From assembly GCA_029861785.1 (NCBI GenBank), contig JAOTYR010000002.1:1-52518 (forward strand): a stretch of DNA of 52,518 bases. The letters run 5' to 3'. This document shows positions 1-8,158 of the stretch, one piece after another. Numbering within the stretch: the stretch's first letter is position 1; the number at the start of each line of letters is the position of its first letter. The translations under genes and the position numbers were made by a program. The stretch is from Candidatus Nitrosopumilus sp. (GTDB taxonomy: Archaea; Thermoproteota; Nitrososphaeria; Nitrososphaerales; Nitrosopumilaceae). Below the pieces are notes generated by a model that worked only from the letters and a program-made list of their open reading frames with translations, was not told the DNA's origin and did not search any database.

Positions 1-180
1 GGCGGAATTACGGCAGGAAAACATCCGGTTGCACAGGCAGCTGCATCATTGTATATTGCATGTATTGTAAATGGAGAAAAAATAAGTCAGAAGAAATTTT
101 CAAAGGAATCTGGAGTAAGTGATGTTACAATTAGAAATCGAGCTACTTTGATCAAAAAGACTCTAAAAATAGTCGATTAA
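1..180 (+). CDS. tfb: Transcription initiation factor IIB (TFB), C-terminal fragment
   Basis: The open frame runs from base 1 to a TAA at 178-180 and gives 59 residues; the 5' part lies outside the window. The residues (GKHPVAQAAASLYIAC, then SGVSDVTIRNR) match the second cyclin-like repeat of archaeal TFB, including the helix-turn-helix that reads the BRE element next to the TATA box. TFB bridges TBP-bound promoters and RNA polymerase. It is too short for the ORF track. Thaumarchaea usually carry several tfb paralogues, and this fragment cannot show which one it is. Confidence 0.9.
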   Translation, partial: GGITAGKHPVAQAAASLYIACIVNGEKISQKKFSKESGVSDVTIRNRATLIKKTLKIVD

Positions 181-191
181 ATCCCAAAAGT

Positions 192-575
192 CTACAAATC
201 TATATTTGGATTATTTACCATTTCAAATATTGTCTCACGAAGTTGGTTTACTAACTCCAATATTACTTTGATTTGTTCCATGGTTATTGCTTGAAGATTT
301 TCAATTATGTCATTTAATTCAACAATTTGTACTTGTAAATTGAAATTTTCTTCTTTTAGCTTTGTATTTTCTTCAGTTAATCTTTGAATTTTTGCAGTGT
401 CACTTTCCTCTGGGAAAGGCTCTCTAATGGGTTCTGGTTCAGGTACTTTAATTGGTTTAGGCTCAGGTGATGGTTCAGGAATTTTGGGAGGTTCTGGCTC
501 TTGGGAATATACTGATGGTATACTAGATAATAAAAAAATAACTATTGTTAAACTAAAGATGAGATTCTTATTCAA
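192..575 (-). CDS. Secreted Pro-Glu-rich coiled-coil protein, function unknown
   Basis: A 127-residue protein convergent with tfb, separated by 11 nt. Residues 1-24 form a clear signal peptide (hydrophobic LIFSLTIVIFLLSSIPSVYS). Residues 25-57 are a Pro-Glu-Pro low-complexity segment (PEPEP, PSPEPKP), and about 60-115 is a strongly heptad-like coiled coil (IQRLTEENTKLKEENFNLQ). No catalytic motif is visible. The Pro-rich part may act as a wall-spanning spacer that displays the coiled coil outside the membrane; this is inference. The antisense ORF at 397-585 is a composition shadow of the repeat. Confidence 0.75.
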   Translation of the reverse strand: MNKNLIFSLTIVIFLLSSIPSVYSQEPEPPKIPEPSPEPKPIKVPEPEPIREPFPEESDTAKIQRLTEENTKLKEENFNLQVQIVELNDIIENLQAITMEQIKVILELVNQLRETIFEMVNNPNIDL

Positions 576-670
576 TTCAATATAACACCATTATGTTGAA
601 TCAATTTTTTGTATATGAATATGATTATTATTTTCAAAATATGATAATCAATGTAAAATAGAAAAGAAAA

Positions 671-889
671 TTATTTGAAGAAATCAAACTCCTGATCTCT
701 TTTTTGTTTGGGAAGATCTTCCATAACAGCCTGAACCACTTCATTGTGATTATATGTTAAATGGCGTAGGAACTTTGCAGATTCATCAGATCTTGTTTTT
801 TCGTCTGCAAACAACATTTCAGGGCTACTGAGATCTTTCATCATGGTATTACATTCTTGGCATGGGTCAAAGTCAAGATAGAGTTTCAT
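671..889 (-). CDS. Small conserved-looking protein with CxxC motif
   Basis: A 72-residue charged protein with ATG at 889, beginning 30 nt after the cdc48 stop on the same strand, so it is probably the third gene of the hsp20-cdc48 transcript. A CQEC pair at residues 10-13 is the only possible metal or redox site; with no second pair, a structural zinc site would need dimerisation. The rest is predicted helical (HLTYNHNEVVQAVMEDL). I do not recognise the family. Its linkage to chaperone genes suggests protein quality control, which is only contextual. Confidence 0.65.
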   Translation of the reverse strand: MKLYLDFDPCQECNTMMKDLSSPEMLFADEKTRSDESAKFLRHLTYNHNEVVQAVMEDLPKQKRDQEFDFFK

Positions 890-919
890 AATTTTATGTC
901 ATCTCCCTTAGTATTTAGA

Positions 920-3061
920 CTATTTTATCGAATGAGTCATGGATGACTCTTTCTTTCTAGGCTTGACTTTATCGATTGCATCCAAAAGATCCTGTTGAGT
1001 AACCTTAATTTCTTTGATATTATTTGACTTTCCACCAACATATCTTTTCAATGCTGCAATGGCTGCTCTATTTGCTACTGCAGCAATTTCAGCTCCACTG
1101 AATCCTTGGGTAAGTTCTATGAGTCTTGAGAGATTTACATCTCCTGAGAGGGGTTTCTTTCTGGTATGAATCTTTAAGATTTGTTCTCTACCTTTGGAAT
1201 CTGGATTTGGTACTTCAATTATTCTGTCAAACCTTCCAGGTCTTAGTAAAGCCTCATCTACAATATCTAATCTATTTGTAGCACCAATTATCAAGACATC
1301 ATGCAACTCTTCAAGTCCATCAATTTCTGTGAGAATCTGAGAAACCACACTTTCAGTTACATGAGATTCTGACCCTCCACTTCCTCTTCGTGGTACCAGA
1401 GCATCTACTTCATCAAGGAAAATAATACATGGTGCTGCCTGACGAGCTTTTCTAAAAATTTCTCTTACTCCTTTTTCAGATTCTCCTACCCATTTTGATA
1501 GTAATTCTGGTCCTTTAATGCTGATAAAGTTCGATTCAGTCATTTTAGCCAAAGCTTTTGCAATCAAGGTTTTTCCTGTACCTGGAGGTCCATGTAGTAA
1601 TATTCCTTTTGGAGTTTCAACATCAACAAAATCAAATGCTTCTTTATGTTTGATTGGCCATTCTATTGCCTCTCGAAGTTCTTCTTTTAATTCTGAGAGT
1701 CCACCAACGTCATTCCAACTAACATTTGGAATTTGAACTTGTACCTCACGTAGTGCACTTGGTCGGACTTCTTTGAGGGCATCTCGGAAATCTTCACTAG
1801 TTATCTTTATTTTTTGAAGAATTTCCGTTGAGATTTTGTCGTCATCAAGATCAATTTCAGGTAGAATTCTTCTCAGAGATCTCATTGCAGCTTCCTTAGA
1901 TAAGACTTCTAGATCAGCACCAACAAAACCATGTGTAGTTTTGGAAATTTGCTTGAGATCAACATTGTCATCAATTGGCATTCCACGAGTATGAATTGAA
2001 AGTATTTCATATCTACCTTCAGCATCTGGAATCCCAATTTCTATTTCTCTGTCTAGTCTTCCAGGTCGTCTTAGAGCCGGATCAATTGAATCTGGTCTGT
2101 TGGTAGCAGCAATTACTATAACTTTTCCTCTACTTTTCATTCCATCCAATAATGTCAAAAGTTGAGAAACTATTCTTTTTTCAACTTCTCCAGATACTTC
2201 ATCTCGTTTTGGTGCAATAGAATCTATTTCATCAATGAAAACTATACTTGGAGAATTTTCTTCAGCTTGTTTGAAAATATCTCGTATTCTTTCTTCACTT
2301 TCACCATAGTATTTTCCCATGATTTCGGGTCCGCTAAGAGAGATAAAGTGAGCATTAGTCTCACCTGCAACAGCTTTTGCCAAAAGAGTTTTTCCTGTTC
2401 CTGGAGGTCCGTATAACAATACTCCTTTTGGGGCTTCCACTCCTATTTTTTCAAACAATTCTGGATGTCTCATAGGTAATTCTACCATTTCTCGAATTTT
2501 TTGAACCTCGTTTTTTAAACCACCAAGTTCATCATAGGTGATTCGTGAAACAGATACATCTATTGCCTTAGTCATTGGGCCTAGCTTGAAAACAGTATTT
2601 TCTGTAACAATTACTGGTTTTGATGGTTTAGTGCTAGTAATAATAAATTGTACTCTACCTCCCATTTGGGTACTTAACGCGATGGTATCCCCAGTTGTGA
2701 ATACATGATTAAAGTAGTTGTAAACCATGTATTCCTGTAATCCTTCTATTGAAATTTTTTCAGTTGGTGATAAAACAATTTGTTCAGCACTTACTGCCTC
2801 AACGGATTTTACTGTGATTTTGTCTCCAATTCCAGCACCGATATTTTGTCTGGTTATTCCATCAATTTTGATTAACCCTGTTCCATATTCTTCTGGAGAA
2901 CCAGGCCAAAGTTTTACGTGAGTTTTTTTGTTATAGGTTAATTCTAAAATTTGTCCAGTATTCCAATTGGTATCTTCTATAATTTTTGGATCAATTATGG
3001 CTCGTCCCCTTCCCACGTGTTGTTGTGGTACCTCATCAATTTTTAAAATAATTTCGCTCAT
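920..3061 (-). CDS. cdc48: CDC48/VCP-type AAA+ ATPase
   Basis: A 713-residue unfoldase of the Cdc48/p97/VAT family. Residues 1-110 are the double-psi-barrel plus beta-clam N domain. The first AAA module has Walker A GPPGTGKT at 218-225 and Walker B IVFIDE near 273. The second has Walker A at 491-498 and IIFLDE near 546, with SRH arginines (RRPGR, RPGRF) after each. The family extracts and unfolds proteins by hexameric threading, often feeding the proteasome. The C-terminus (MTHSIK) lacks an obvious HbYX proteasome-docking motif. It lies 28 nt downstream of hsp20 in the same orientation, so heat-linked co-transcription is likely. Confidence 0.97.
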   Translation of the reverse strand: MSEIILKIDEVPQQHVGRGRAIIDPKIIEDTNWNTGQILELTYNKKTHVKLWPGSPEEYGTGLIKIDGITRQNIGAGIGDKITVKSVEAVSAEQIVLSPTEKISIEGLQEYMVYNYFNHVFTTGDTIALSTQMGGRVQFIITSTKPSKPVIVTENTVFKLGPMTKAIDVSVSRITYDELGGLKNEVQKIREMVELPMRHPELFEKIGVEAPKGVLLYGPPGTGKTLLAKAVAGETNAHFISLSGPEIMGKYYGESEERIRDIFKQAEENSPSIVFIDEIDSIAPKRDEVSGEVEKRIVSQLLTLLDGMKSRGKVIVIAATNRPDSIDPALRRPGRLDREIEIGIPDAEGRYEILSIHTRGMPIDDNVDLKQISKTTHGFVGADLEVLSKEAAMRSLRRILPEIDLDDDKISTEILQKIKITSEDFRDALKEVRPSALREVQVQIPNVSWNDVGGLSELKEELREAIEWPIKHKEAFDFVDVETPKGILLHGPPGTGKTLIAKALAKMTESNFISIKGPELLSKWVGESEKGVREIFRKARQAAPCIIFLDEVDALVPRRGSGGSESHVTESVVSQILTEIDGLEELHDVLIIGATNRLDIVDEALLRPGRFDRIIEVPNPDSKGREQILKIHTRKKPLSGDVNLSRLIELTQGFSGAEIAAVANRAAIAALKRYVGGKSNNIKEIKVTQQDLLDAIDKVKPRKKESSMTHSIK

Positions 3062-3089
3062 TTAATCACCATAAAAAATTTAGGGGGAT

Positions 3090-3587
3090 CTATTTGACCT
3101 CCACTGTTTTGCCTTTTGGCTTTTCATCTTGAGTTATTTTAAATACTAGCTCAAGAATTCCGTTCTTGTATGTAGCTTTTGCAGAATTTTCATCAACTTT
3201 GCACTGTATTGGAACATCAATTTTGTATTTTTTCTCACCGTGTTCTGCAGTAATATTTACTGATTTTTCCTCCACCAGAATTTTTACATCTGATTTTTCA
3301 ACACCTGGCATTTCTGCCACAAGTTTTACTAGTTTTTCTTTCTCATCAACAATTGTATCTACAACTGGTTCTCTTGTTTTAGCGGCTGAAACCAATTCTG
3401 GTTTTGTATTTCCATATTCCTTTACAATTGGTTTCCCGTCAGGACCCACAGTCATTGTATAACCATAATAATATGGACCTTGACTGGTTCCCTTAGTTTT
3501 GAATTCTTCAAAAATGTCATCTATATTGAAAAAAGAGTTTGACATTTTTTTGAAGATTCTATTGAATTCATCATCAAACATTGTCAT
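3090..3587 (-). CDS. Small heat-shock protein, Hsp20/alpha-crystallin family
   Basis: A 165-residue ATP-independent holdase. The N-terminal 70 residues are variable and aromatic. The alpha-crystallin domain covers about 72-160, with the diagnostic segments AEMPGVEKSDVKILVEE and the late beta strand YKNGILELVFK. Members form oligomers that bind unfolding proteins. It is the first gene of an operon with cdc48, 28 nt apart, pairing a holdase with an unfoldase. The upstream divergent region is very AT-rich with several TATA-like stretches, compatible with a strong inducible promoter. Confidence 0.95.
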   Translation of the reverse strand: MTMFDDEFNRIFKKMSNSFFNIDDIFEEFKTKGTSQGPYYYGYTMTVGPDGKPIVKEYGNTKPELVSAAKTREPVVDTIVDEKEKLVKLVAEMPGVEKSDVKILVEEKSVNITAEHGEKKYKIDVPIQCKVDENSAKATYKNGILELVFKITQDEKPKGKTVEVK

Positions 3588-3604
3588 ATTTATCTAGTAT
3601 ATGT

Positions 3605-3625
3605 AATATATATGACAATATATAA
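3605..3625 (-). promoter_or_regulatory. TATA-box region of hsp20-cdc48 operon
   Basis: Between the divergent hsp20 and ACT-like genes the sequence contains AATATATAT and, eight bases on, ATATATAA. Read on the minus strand these sit about 22-35 nt ahead of the hsp20 ATG, where an archaeal box A would give a leaderless or nearly leaderless mRNA. Which copy is used cannot be told by eye. Confidence 0.5.
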
Positions 3626-3675
3626 GGTTTACTTACAAATATCTTATTTTTTACAAAATCCTATTATATTTGACA

Positions 3676-3682
3676 TTATATA
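3676..3682 (+). promoter_or_regulatory. TATA box, ACT-like gene
   Basis: TTATATA is centred 29 nt upstream of the ATG at 3708. This spacing predicts transcription starting at or next to that ATG. It argues for the 3708 start rather than the TTG at 3693 used in the ORF track. Confidence 0.6.
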
Positions 3683-3707
3683 ATATTATTTATTGAGGCT
3701 AACTAGT

Positions 3708-4361
3708 ATGTCAGTTCCAGAGGTAGTAAGAGAGATCATTACAAGAAATCGCTCAATTTTTGACTGCATGAAAATGGATTTAATCAATTATACCGCTCTT
3801 GCAGTCAAGATTCAACCTGACGTTGAAAGAGTTTTAGGAAATCCTGTTAATTTGAATACAATAGTGGTTGCAATCAAAAGATATGCAGATTCTTTTGATG
3901 TAAAAGACGAGGTAGAAGAAAAATCAGTTTTAAAAAATGCTCGATTATCTCTTACAGATGGGATTGTTGATATTAAATTTTCAGTAAATGATTCTCAGGG
4001 GGTTGATCCTTTAATGATTTTGGATAAATTTTCAAAAATTACTAGTAATTATGATTTTTTTAGATCCTCTGATTCGTTTAGATTTCTTACAGAAGACCTT
4101 GCTGATATTCGTCAAATTTTTGATACTCTTCCTAATCAAAAGGATATTTTCAGTACCGGCCTAGCAAAAATTAGAATTTCAATACCAACAAACCAGAATA
4201 AATCTGATGTTGTATCTTATGTTGCAGAGGTTTTACATGATAATGGAATTGAACTTGTGAATGCTTTTTTCAGCCAAGATAATATAATAATAATTCTAAA
4301 TGAAAAAGATGCATCACGAGCATACGAGATTCTTCATTCAGATATTATCAGAACGACCTAA
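3708..4361 (+). CDS. ACT-domain-like protein, function unknown
   Basis: With the ATG at 3708 the protein has 217 residues (MSVPEVVREII...). The ORF track starts at a TTG five codons earlier, but the TATA box supports 3708. An N-terminal helical part (about 1-70) precedes two regions with the beta-alpha-beta look of ACT regulatory domains: around 75-130 (LSLTDGIVDIKFSVND) and around 145-210 (AKIRISIPTNQ... GIELVNAFFSQDNIIIILNEKDASRAYEIL). ACT domains bind small ligands such as amino acids. No enzymatic domain is attached, so a stand-alone sensor or regulator is possible. The family assignment is tentative. Confidence 0.7.
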   Translation: MSVPEVVREIITRNRSIFDCMKMDLINYTALAVKIQPDVERVLGNPVNLNTIVVAIKRYADSFDVKDEVEEKSVLKNARLSLTDGIVDIKFSVNDSQGVDPLMILDKFSKITSNYDFFRSSDSFRFLTEDLADIRQIFDTLPNQKDIFSTGLAKIRISIPTNQNKSDVVSYVAEVLHDNGIELVNAFFSQDNIIIILNEKDASRAYEILHSDIIRTT

Positions 4362-4430
4362 TGTTGGATATTTGATTATAATCTGATCTCATAGGATATA
4401 TTCACCTATTTTAGGAGGTATGTTCTATTG

Positions 4431-4594
4431 GTGAAAAACAAGAAAAAAATTGTCATTTTGGGAGGATTCAGGTGTTACCTCTCCAGAGCGTTTAGATTCT
4501 GATTTTTAATGATATTATAGATGGCAATGACTTTTGTCCATTTGATGCAGAAGACTATGATGGAGATAGAGACAAAGATGATTGCCCCGAATAA
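4431..4594 (+). pseudogene. Remnant of secreted thrombospondin type-3 repeat protein
   Basis: A strong Shine-Dalgarno (AGGAGGT, 4413-4419) is followed by a GTG at 4431 opening a signal-peptide-like start (VKNKKKIVILGGF). Frame shifts then connect to GVTSPERLDSD in a second frame and to DGNDFCPFDAEDYDGDRDKD in a third, ending at TAA 4592-4594. The last part is a typical Ca-binding TSP3 repeat (DxDxDxxxDxCP). The first frame stops after about 20 codons, so the gene cannot make the repeat protein. It looks like a secreted TSP3 protein with a large internal deletion plus frameshifts. It is not on the ORF track. Confidence 0.55.
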
Positions 4595-4633
4595 AATATC
4601 TAATTCAAAAAACCTATCTACAGAATTCATCCA

Positions 4634-5059
4634 TTATCGATTTTGATTTTCTAATTTAGCTAATCTTTTTTCAAGATCTCTAACTTGAAATTTCAGTTTT
4701 TGATTTTCTTTTGAATTTCCTTTAATTTTATCATATAAAATAGCGCCACTTGACCAGGCGGATATTCCTCCAAAAATAACTAAACTCCAACCTAGCCAGT
4801 TTTGTGAATTTTGAAAAATCATATCCATACCAACTGGTACGAACAAAAATCCAATCAAAAATCCTAAAAATTTACTTCTATTCTCTTCATTTTCAGCAGC
4901 TTTCACTACTGTGTTTCTTCCTATGGGACTATTGAAAGATCCAAGATTATATCTTGGATAAATGGATGCATGTAGGCTATCAAAATATTTTGGAATATAC
5001 GATAATTTAATTTTCAAATCTCTTAAAGGAGTTTTTTTTCTTTGAGTAATGATTGACAT
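4634..5059 (-). CDS. Small membrane protein with C-terminal coiled coil
   Basis: A 141-residue protein, ATG at 5059. The N-terminal 60 residues are soluble and basic. Two hydrophobic helices follow at about 65-83 (FLGFLIGFLFVPVGMDMIF) and 88-108 (NWLGWSLVIFGGISAWSSGAI). The C-terminus (about 112-141, ENQKLKFQVRDLEKRLAKLENQNR) is a short coiled coil likely to oligomerise. No enzymatic motif is seen and I do not recognise a family. It lies alone between two broken genes. Confidence 0.6.
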   Translation of the reverse strand: MSIITQRKKTPLRDLKIKLSYIPKYFDSLHASIYPRYNLGSFNSPIGRNTVVKAAENEENRSKFLGFLIGFLFVPVGMDMIFQNSQNWLGWSLVIFGGISAWSSGAILYDKIKGNSKENQKLKFQVRDLEKRLAKLENQNR

Positions 5060-5227
5060 GCTGTTGTTACAAAAAAATCAAGATTAAATTTTACGGATCC
5101 TTTTGGTTGACCTTGATCATAGATTATTCTAATAATTTTTTGTCATGCAATCAGGAATTTGATAGTAGTAGAATTTCAATTGATATAATTTGTTAGAAAA
5201 TAACATGTTTTTGTTATTTGATAGTTC

Positions 5228-5625
5228 ATGTAAACTCAAAAAAACTATCACAGCTAGTTTAGTTATTGATATGTTAGGCGAGCATTCCAGGATATGAAAC
5301 TGAAAACATTGATGGAGATACAATCAAAATCTATGGGAAATCTATTCGTCTAGTATTAGTTGATGCCCCAGAAAGAGACCAATCAGGATATGAAAAAGCA
5401 CGAGACTTTATTACAAATAATTGTCCTGTGGGTTCGTTTGCAATAGTCGATTAAGATGATATGCAAAAAGAGGGAACCTATGATAGAATGCTTGGGGTAG
5501 TTTATTGTAATGGGATTAATCTTAATGATGCAATCTTAGATGCGGGTTTGGCAGATTTGTATTCCAAGTTTTGCTCATCTAGTGAATTTGAAAATAGTAG
5601 ATGGGCACGAAATCACGGATGTTAA
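5228..5625 (+). pseudogene. Thermonuclease (SNase-like) pseudogene
   Basis: Three pieces reconstruct a secreted staphylococcal-nuclease-like protein. ATG 5228 followed by an extra base leads into a signal peptide in the next frame (KLKKTITASLVI). A second shift near 5278 enters the nuclease frame (IPGYETENIDGDTIKIYG). An in-frame TAA at 5452-5454 then interrupts it, before it continues (DDMQKEGTYDRMLGVVYCNG) to TAA 5623-5625. The catalytic Arg/Glu/Arg set appears intact (IRLVLVDAPERD, YDRMLG), so loss looks recent. The fold hydrolyses nucleic acids with Ca2+. The ORF at 5540-5758 is an out-of-frame shadow. Confidence 0.85.
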
Positions 5626-5692
5626 TTTTGAAATTATTTTTTGGGTCGAATTAAAACAACCAGATTCTGAAATAAAAAATAAGAGAGGATTC

Positions 5693-6496
5693 CTAAAACC
5701 TTGGAATGACTCTAGATTTTGCAGTTACTGCAACAATGCTTATGATTGCAACAGCTAGTATCATCATTGCCACTGTTCCAAATTCAGGAACAACTTTGGC
5801 AGTTGCCACTGACTCTATATCTCCAGTCCAAGCTTGATTAGCACCTGGTGGTCCAATTCCTAAAGAAAACACTTCGATATCAATTGGATTTTCTTCAGAT
5901 CCAACTGCATCAATTATGTGACTTGCAGTCATATCCTTGGCATGTCCAGATTCTCTATAGATTTCTTCTCCATTTTGTGTTGCGGTTATTCCATAGTTGA
6001 CTTGTAATTCACTGAATTCAAGATCAACCTGAGTTCCTCCTTCTACGGCTGAATCGGTAATTACTACCATCAGTTCTATTTCTTCATTTTTATCATCTTC
6101 CTCTGCACCTGCTTCTTGAACAGTCACAATTCCTTCCATCCATGGGTGAACCATACAAAAGTATGGAAATTCGCCTATTGCTTCAAATTTGTGTGAAAAG
6201 GTTGTACCTGCCATAAACAAGCTGCTATCAAATACACCAGATGGTCCATCTGCTGCACTTCCAGCAGTTACAGTGTGAGCTGCAGAGTCATCATTTGACC
6301 ATGTAACTTCTCCACCAACATCAACTGTTACCTCATATGGAATGTAACATTCGTTGGTGGTCTCACATCCTGGAACTGAGGTTCCTTGTGGAGTACTGAC
6401 GCTTGCAGTAGCTTGATCTGCAAATGTGGGACTTGCAAACATACCAGCTACTATGGCAAATAATACGAAGAATGAACCTATTGCTATAGTCTTCAT
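5693..6496 (-). CDS. Secreted type-1 copper (plastocyanin-like) protein with PEFG-CTERM anchor
   Basis: I choose ATG at 6496 (267 residues) because it opens a clean signal peptide (MKTIAIGSFFVLFAIVAGMF); the track start at 6544 adds 16 residues ahead of it. Residues about 52-127 form a cupredoxin with the ligand set H74, C114, H117, M120 (AHTV and FCMVHPWM). A beta-rich stretch (about 135-235) follows, then the thaumarchaeal sorting signal VPEFG, a hydrophobic helix and a basic tail. Such blue-copper proteins are abundant in ammonia-oxidising archaea and are thought to carry electrons outside the membrane. The specific partner is unknown. A second cysteine pair (C44, C50) may form a disulfide. 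Confidence 0.9.
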   Translation of the reverse strand: MKTIAIGSFFVLFAIVAGMFASPTFADQATASVSTPQGTSVPGCETTNECYIPYEVTVDVGGEVTWSNDDSAAHTVTAGSAADGPSGVFDSSLFMAGTTFSHKFEAIGEFPYFCMVHPWMEGIVTVQEAGAEEDDKNEEIELMVVITDSAVEGGTQVDLEFSELQVNYGITATQNGEEIYRESGHAKDMTASHIIDAVGSEENPIDIEVFSLGIGPPGANQAWTGDIESVATAKVVPEFGTVAMMILAVAIISIVAVTAKSRVIPRF

Positions 6497-6827
6497 TAAA
6501 AGAAACATTAGTTGGGATACATAAAAACTTCTCTGGTAATTCAAAGTTTGAAAATAAACTAAATTGAGACCTCCAAAAATTTTTGACGAGGATTTTTAAT
6601 AACAAAATCCTAAGAATGAAGACTAACTATAGAACCGTTACATCCTCGCCATATGGTCTATCTTGTGATTTTATTTAATAGTATTTGATTTTTTCAAATT
6701 AGAAAACAGCCACAATTACCATATAATCACTAGATCAAAACTAAATTAAAATTCTTCCCAAAAAAATTTTAAATTTAAAAAATAAACTCTGTTATAGATA
6801 ATACGAAAAATCTATGATACTTGTCTA

Positions 6828-7151
6828 TCAGAGATTTCGTTTTACCACGAAATCAAGCAAGTCTACTAGTTCTTTTTTAGATGAACCTGAATATTTTAAT
6901 AGAGATTTTTCTGCACGCTCGGCATATTTTAGAGCCTGATTTCTTACATTTTCCTCGATTCCTAGTGCACGGATTACATCAACTGCTTTCTTAACCTCAT
7001 TTTTCTACGCATTTTGATTCCCAAAGGCTTTCAAAATCATCTTTTTGTCTTTACCTTTAGCTGATTTTATTGCCAATAGGATAGGAAGAGATCTTTTTCC
7101 TTCTCGGAGATCATTTCCAACTGACTTTTTAGTTATCTTGGGATCTCCCTA
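6828..7151 (-). pseudogene. 3' remnant of polyprenyl (geranylgeranyl) diphosphate synthase
   Basis: Reading the minus strand, GDPKITKKSVGNDLREGKRS and LPILLAIKSAKGKDKK, then after an in-frame TAG (7005-7007) EVKKAVDVIRALGIEENVR, and DLLDFVVKRNL to TGA at 6828-6830, match the C-terminal third of archaeal trans-polyprenyl synthases. A second in-frame TAG (7149-7151) precedes GDPK. The catalytic first DDxxD region and the N-terminal two thirds are absent, so the fragment cannot be functional. GGPP supplies archaeal lipid synthesis, so an intact copy must exist elsewhere. The upstream 7152-7250 stretch (minus frame FGEFTRHRQKENAPSLGVN) reads like protein but I do not recognise it. The remnant runs up to the etfB promoter. 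Confidence 0.85.
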
Positions 7152-7254
7152 ATTACCGTCTAAATTCACGCCCAAAGAGGGAGCATTCTCTTTTTGACGA
7201 TGTCTGGTAAATTCCCCAAATTTAGCTTTTTTTACTGGAATTAGAGGAAACCAA

Positions 7255-7264
7255 TTTATTAAAA
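7255..7264 (+). promoter_or_regulatory. TATA box of etf operon
   Basis: TTTATTAAAA is centred about 24 nt ahead of the etfB ATG (7283) and is preceded by a purine-rich GAGGAAACC that could be the BRE. The spacing predicts a leaderless etfB-etfA-fixC transcript. Confidence 0.55.
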
Positions 7265-7282
7265 CAATTTTGCACCTGAAAT

Positions 7283-8158
7283 ATGTCTCTAAATGTAGGC
7301 GTAATCATAAAACTGGAGCCTGACTTCTCAGAAGGAAATGTTAGCTATAATCCTGACGGGACATTAAATCGTGCTGAGACAAAAAATACTTTAGGACCTC
7401 ACAGTGCAGTTGCAGCCCAAGCAGCCTTTTACGCAAAAGTCATGTATGGTGCAAAGATTTCGATAGGAACGATGGGTCCTCCTATTGCCGACCTTGCGCT
7501 TAAACAAGCTCAAGAAATTTCTGATGCTGAAGAACTCCAGTTGTATAGTGATAAGCTTTTTGCAGGTGCTGATACTTTGGGTACGGCTGAGGTATTAAGG
7601 GTAGGAATTGGAAAAATGCAAGGAGAGATGGATATTGTCTTTGCAGGACATCGAGCTTCGGATGGGGAAACTGGACAAACTGGACCACAAACGGCTTGGA
7701 AGCTTGGTTTTACCTTTCTTGGAAATGTAACAAGTTATAGTGTAGATTTAGAAACCAGAACCATCAGAGCAAAACGCTTGGTTAGTTTACAAGGTTCTCC
7801 TGATATTATTGAAGAGGTTGAAGCACCTTTACCAGTCTTCATTTCCATTGATCCAACTTTCAAATCAAGTTACAATACTATCTCTCAAAGATTATCTTTC
7901 CAAAAATACCAAAAAGAAGCAAAGGAAAGAGTAAAAAATTTCAATAATTATTATAAAATTTTTAATGCTGATGAACTTGGTGTAGATAAAACTTTGGTTG
8001 GTCTTCCTGGATCCCCAACAATAGTTTACAAAGTTGAGAGAGTTCCCAAATCAACTGCTACTAGAAGTGCGGAAGTAGTTGATGGTTCAGATCCTAAACA
8101 ACTTCAAAAAGTTGTTGGAAAAATGAAAGAGGCTTTAGAGGCCATGGTGATAAAATAA
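7283..8158 (+). CDS. etfB: Electron transfer flavoprotein, beta subunit
   Basis: A 291-residue EtfB/FixA-family protein. The adenine-nucleotide-alpha-hydrolase-like fold shows in NTLGPHSAVAAQAAFYAK near the N-terminus, GADTLGTAEVLR about residue 95 and the nucleotide-loop motif DGETGQTGPQTAW near 127. EtfA/EtfB heterodimers carry FAD plus AMP or a second FAD and shuttle electrons from dehydrogenases to a quinone reductase. The TAA stop overlaps the etfA ATG (TAATG), implying translational coupling. The sequence alone does not settle whether this ETF is bifurcating. Confidence 0.95.
   Translation: MSLNVGVIIKLEPDFSEGNVSYNPDGTLNRAETKNTLGPHSAVAAQAAFYAKVMYGAKISIGTMGPPIADLALKQAQEISDAEELQLYSDKLFAGADTLGTAEVLRVGIGKMQGEMDIVFAGHRASDGETGQTGPQTAWKLGFTFLGNVTSYSVDLETRTIRAKRLVSLQGSPDIIEEVEAPLPVFISIDPTFKSSYNTISQRLSFQKYQKEAKERVKNFNNYYKIFNADELGVDKTLVGLPGSPTIVYKVERVPKSTATRSAEVVDGSDPKQLQKVVGKMKEALEAMVIK

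Noticed and set aside
397-585. Plus-strand ORF rich in Gly-Ser (62 aa)
   Set aside because: It is the antisense of the Pro-Glu repeat of the secreted protein at 192-575 and has no independent start context.
5540-5758. Plus-strand 72-aa ORF
   Set aside because: It begins out of frame within the thermonuclease pseudogene and runs into the 3' end of the cupredoxin gene on the other strand.
6828-7151. In-frame TAG codons read as pyrrolysine in the polyprenyl synthase frame
   Set aside because: The N-terminal two thirds are missing, and the nearby broken genes carry TAA and TGA as well as TAG, so ordinary decay explains the stops better.
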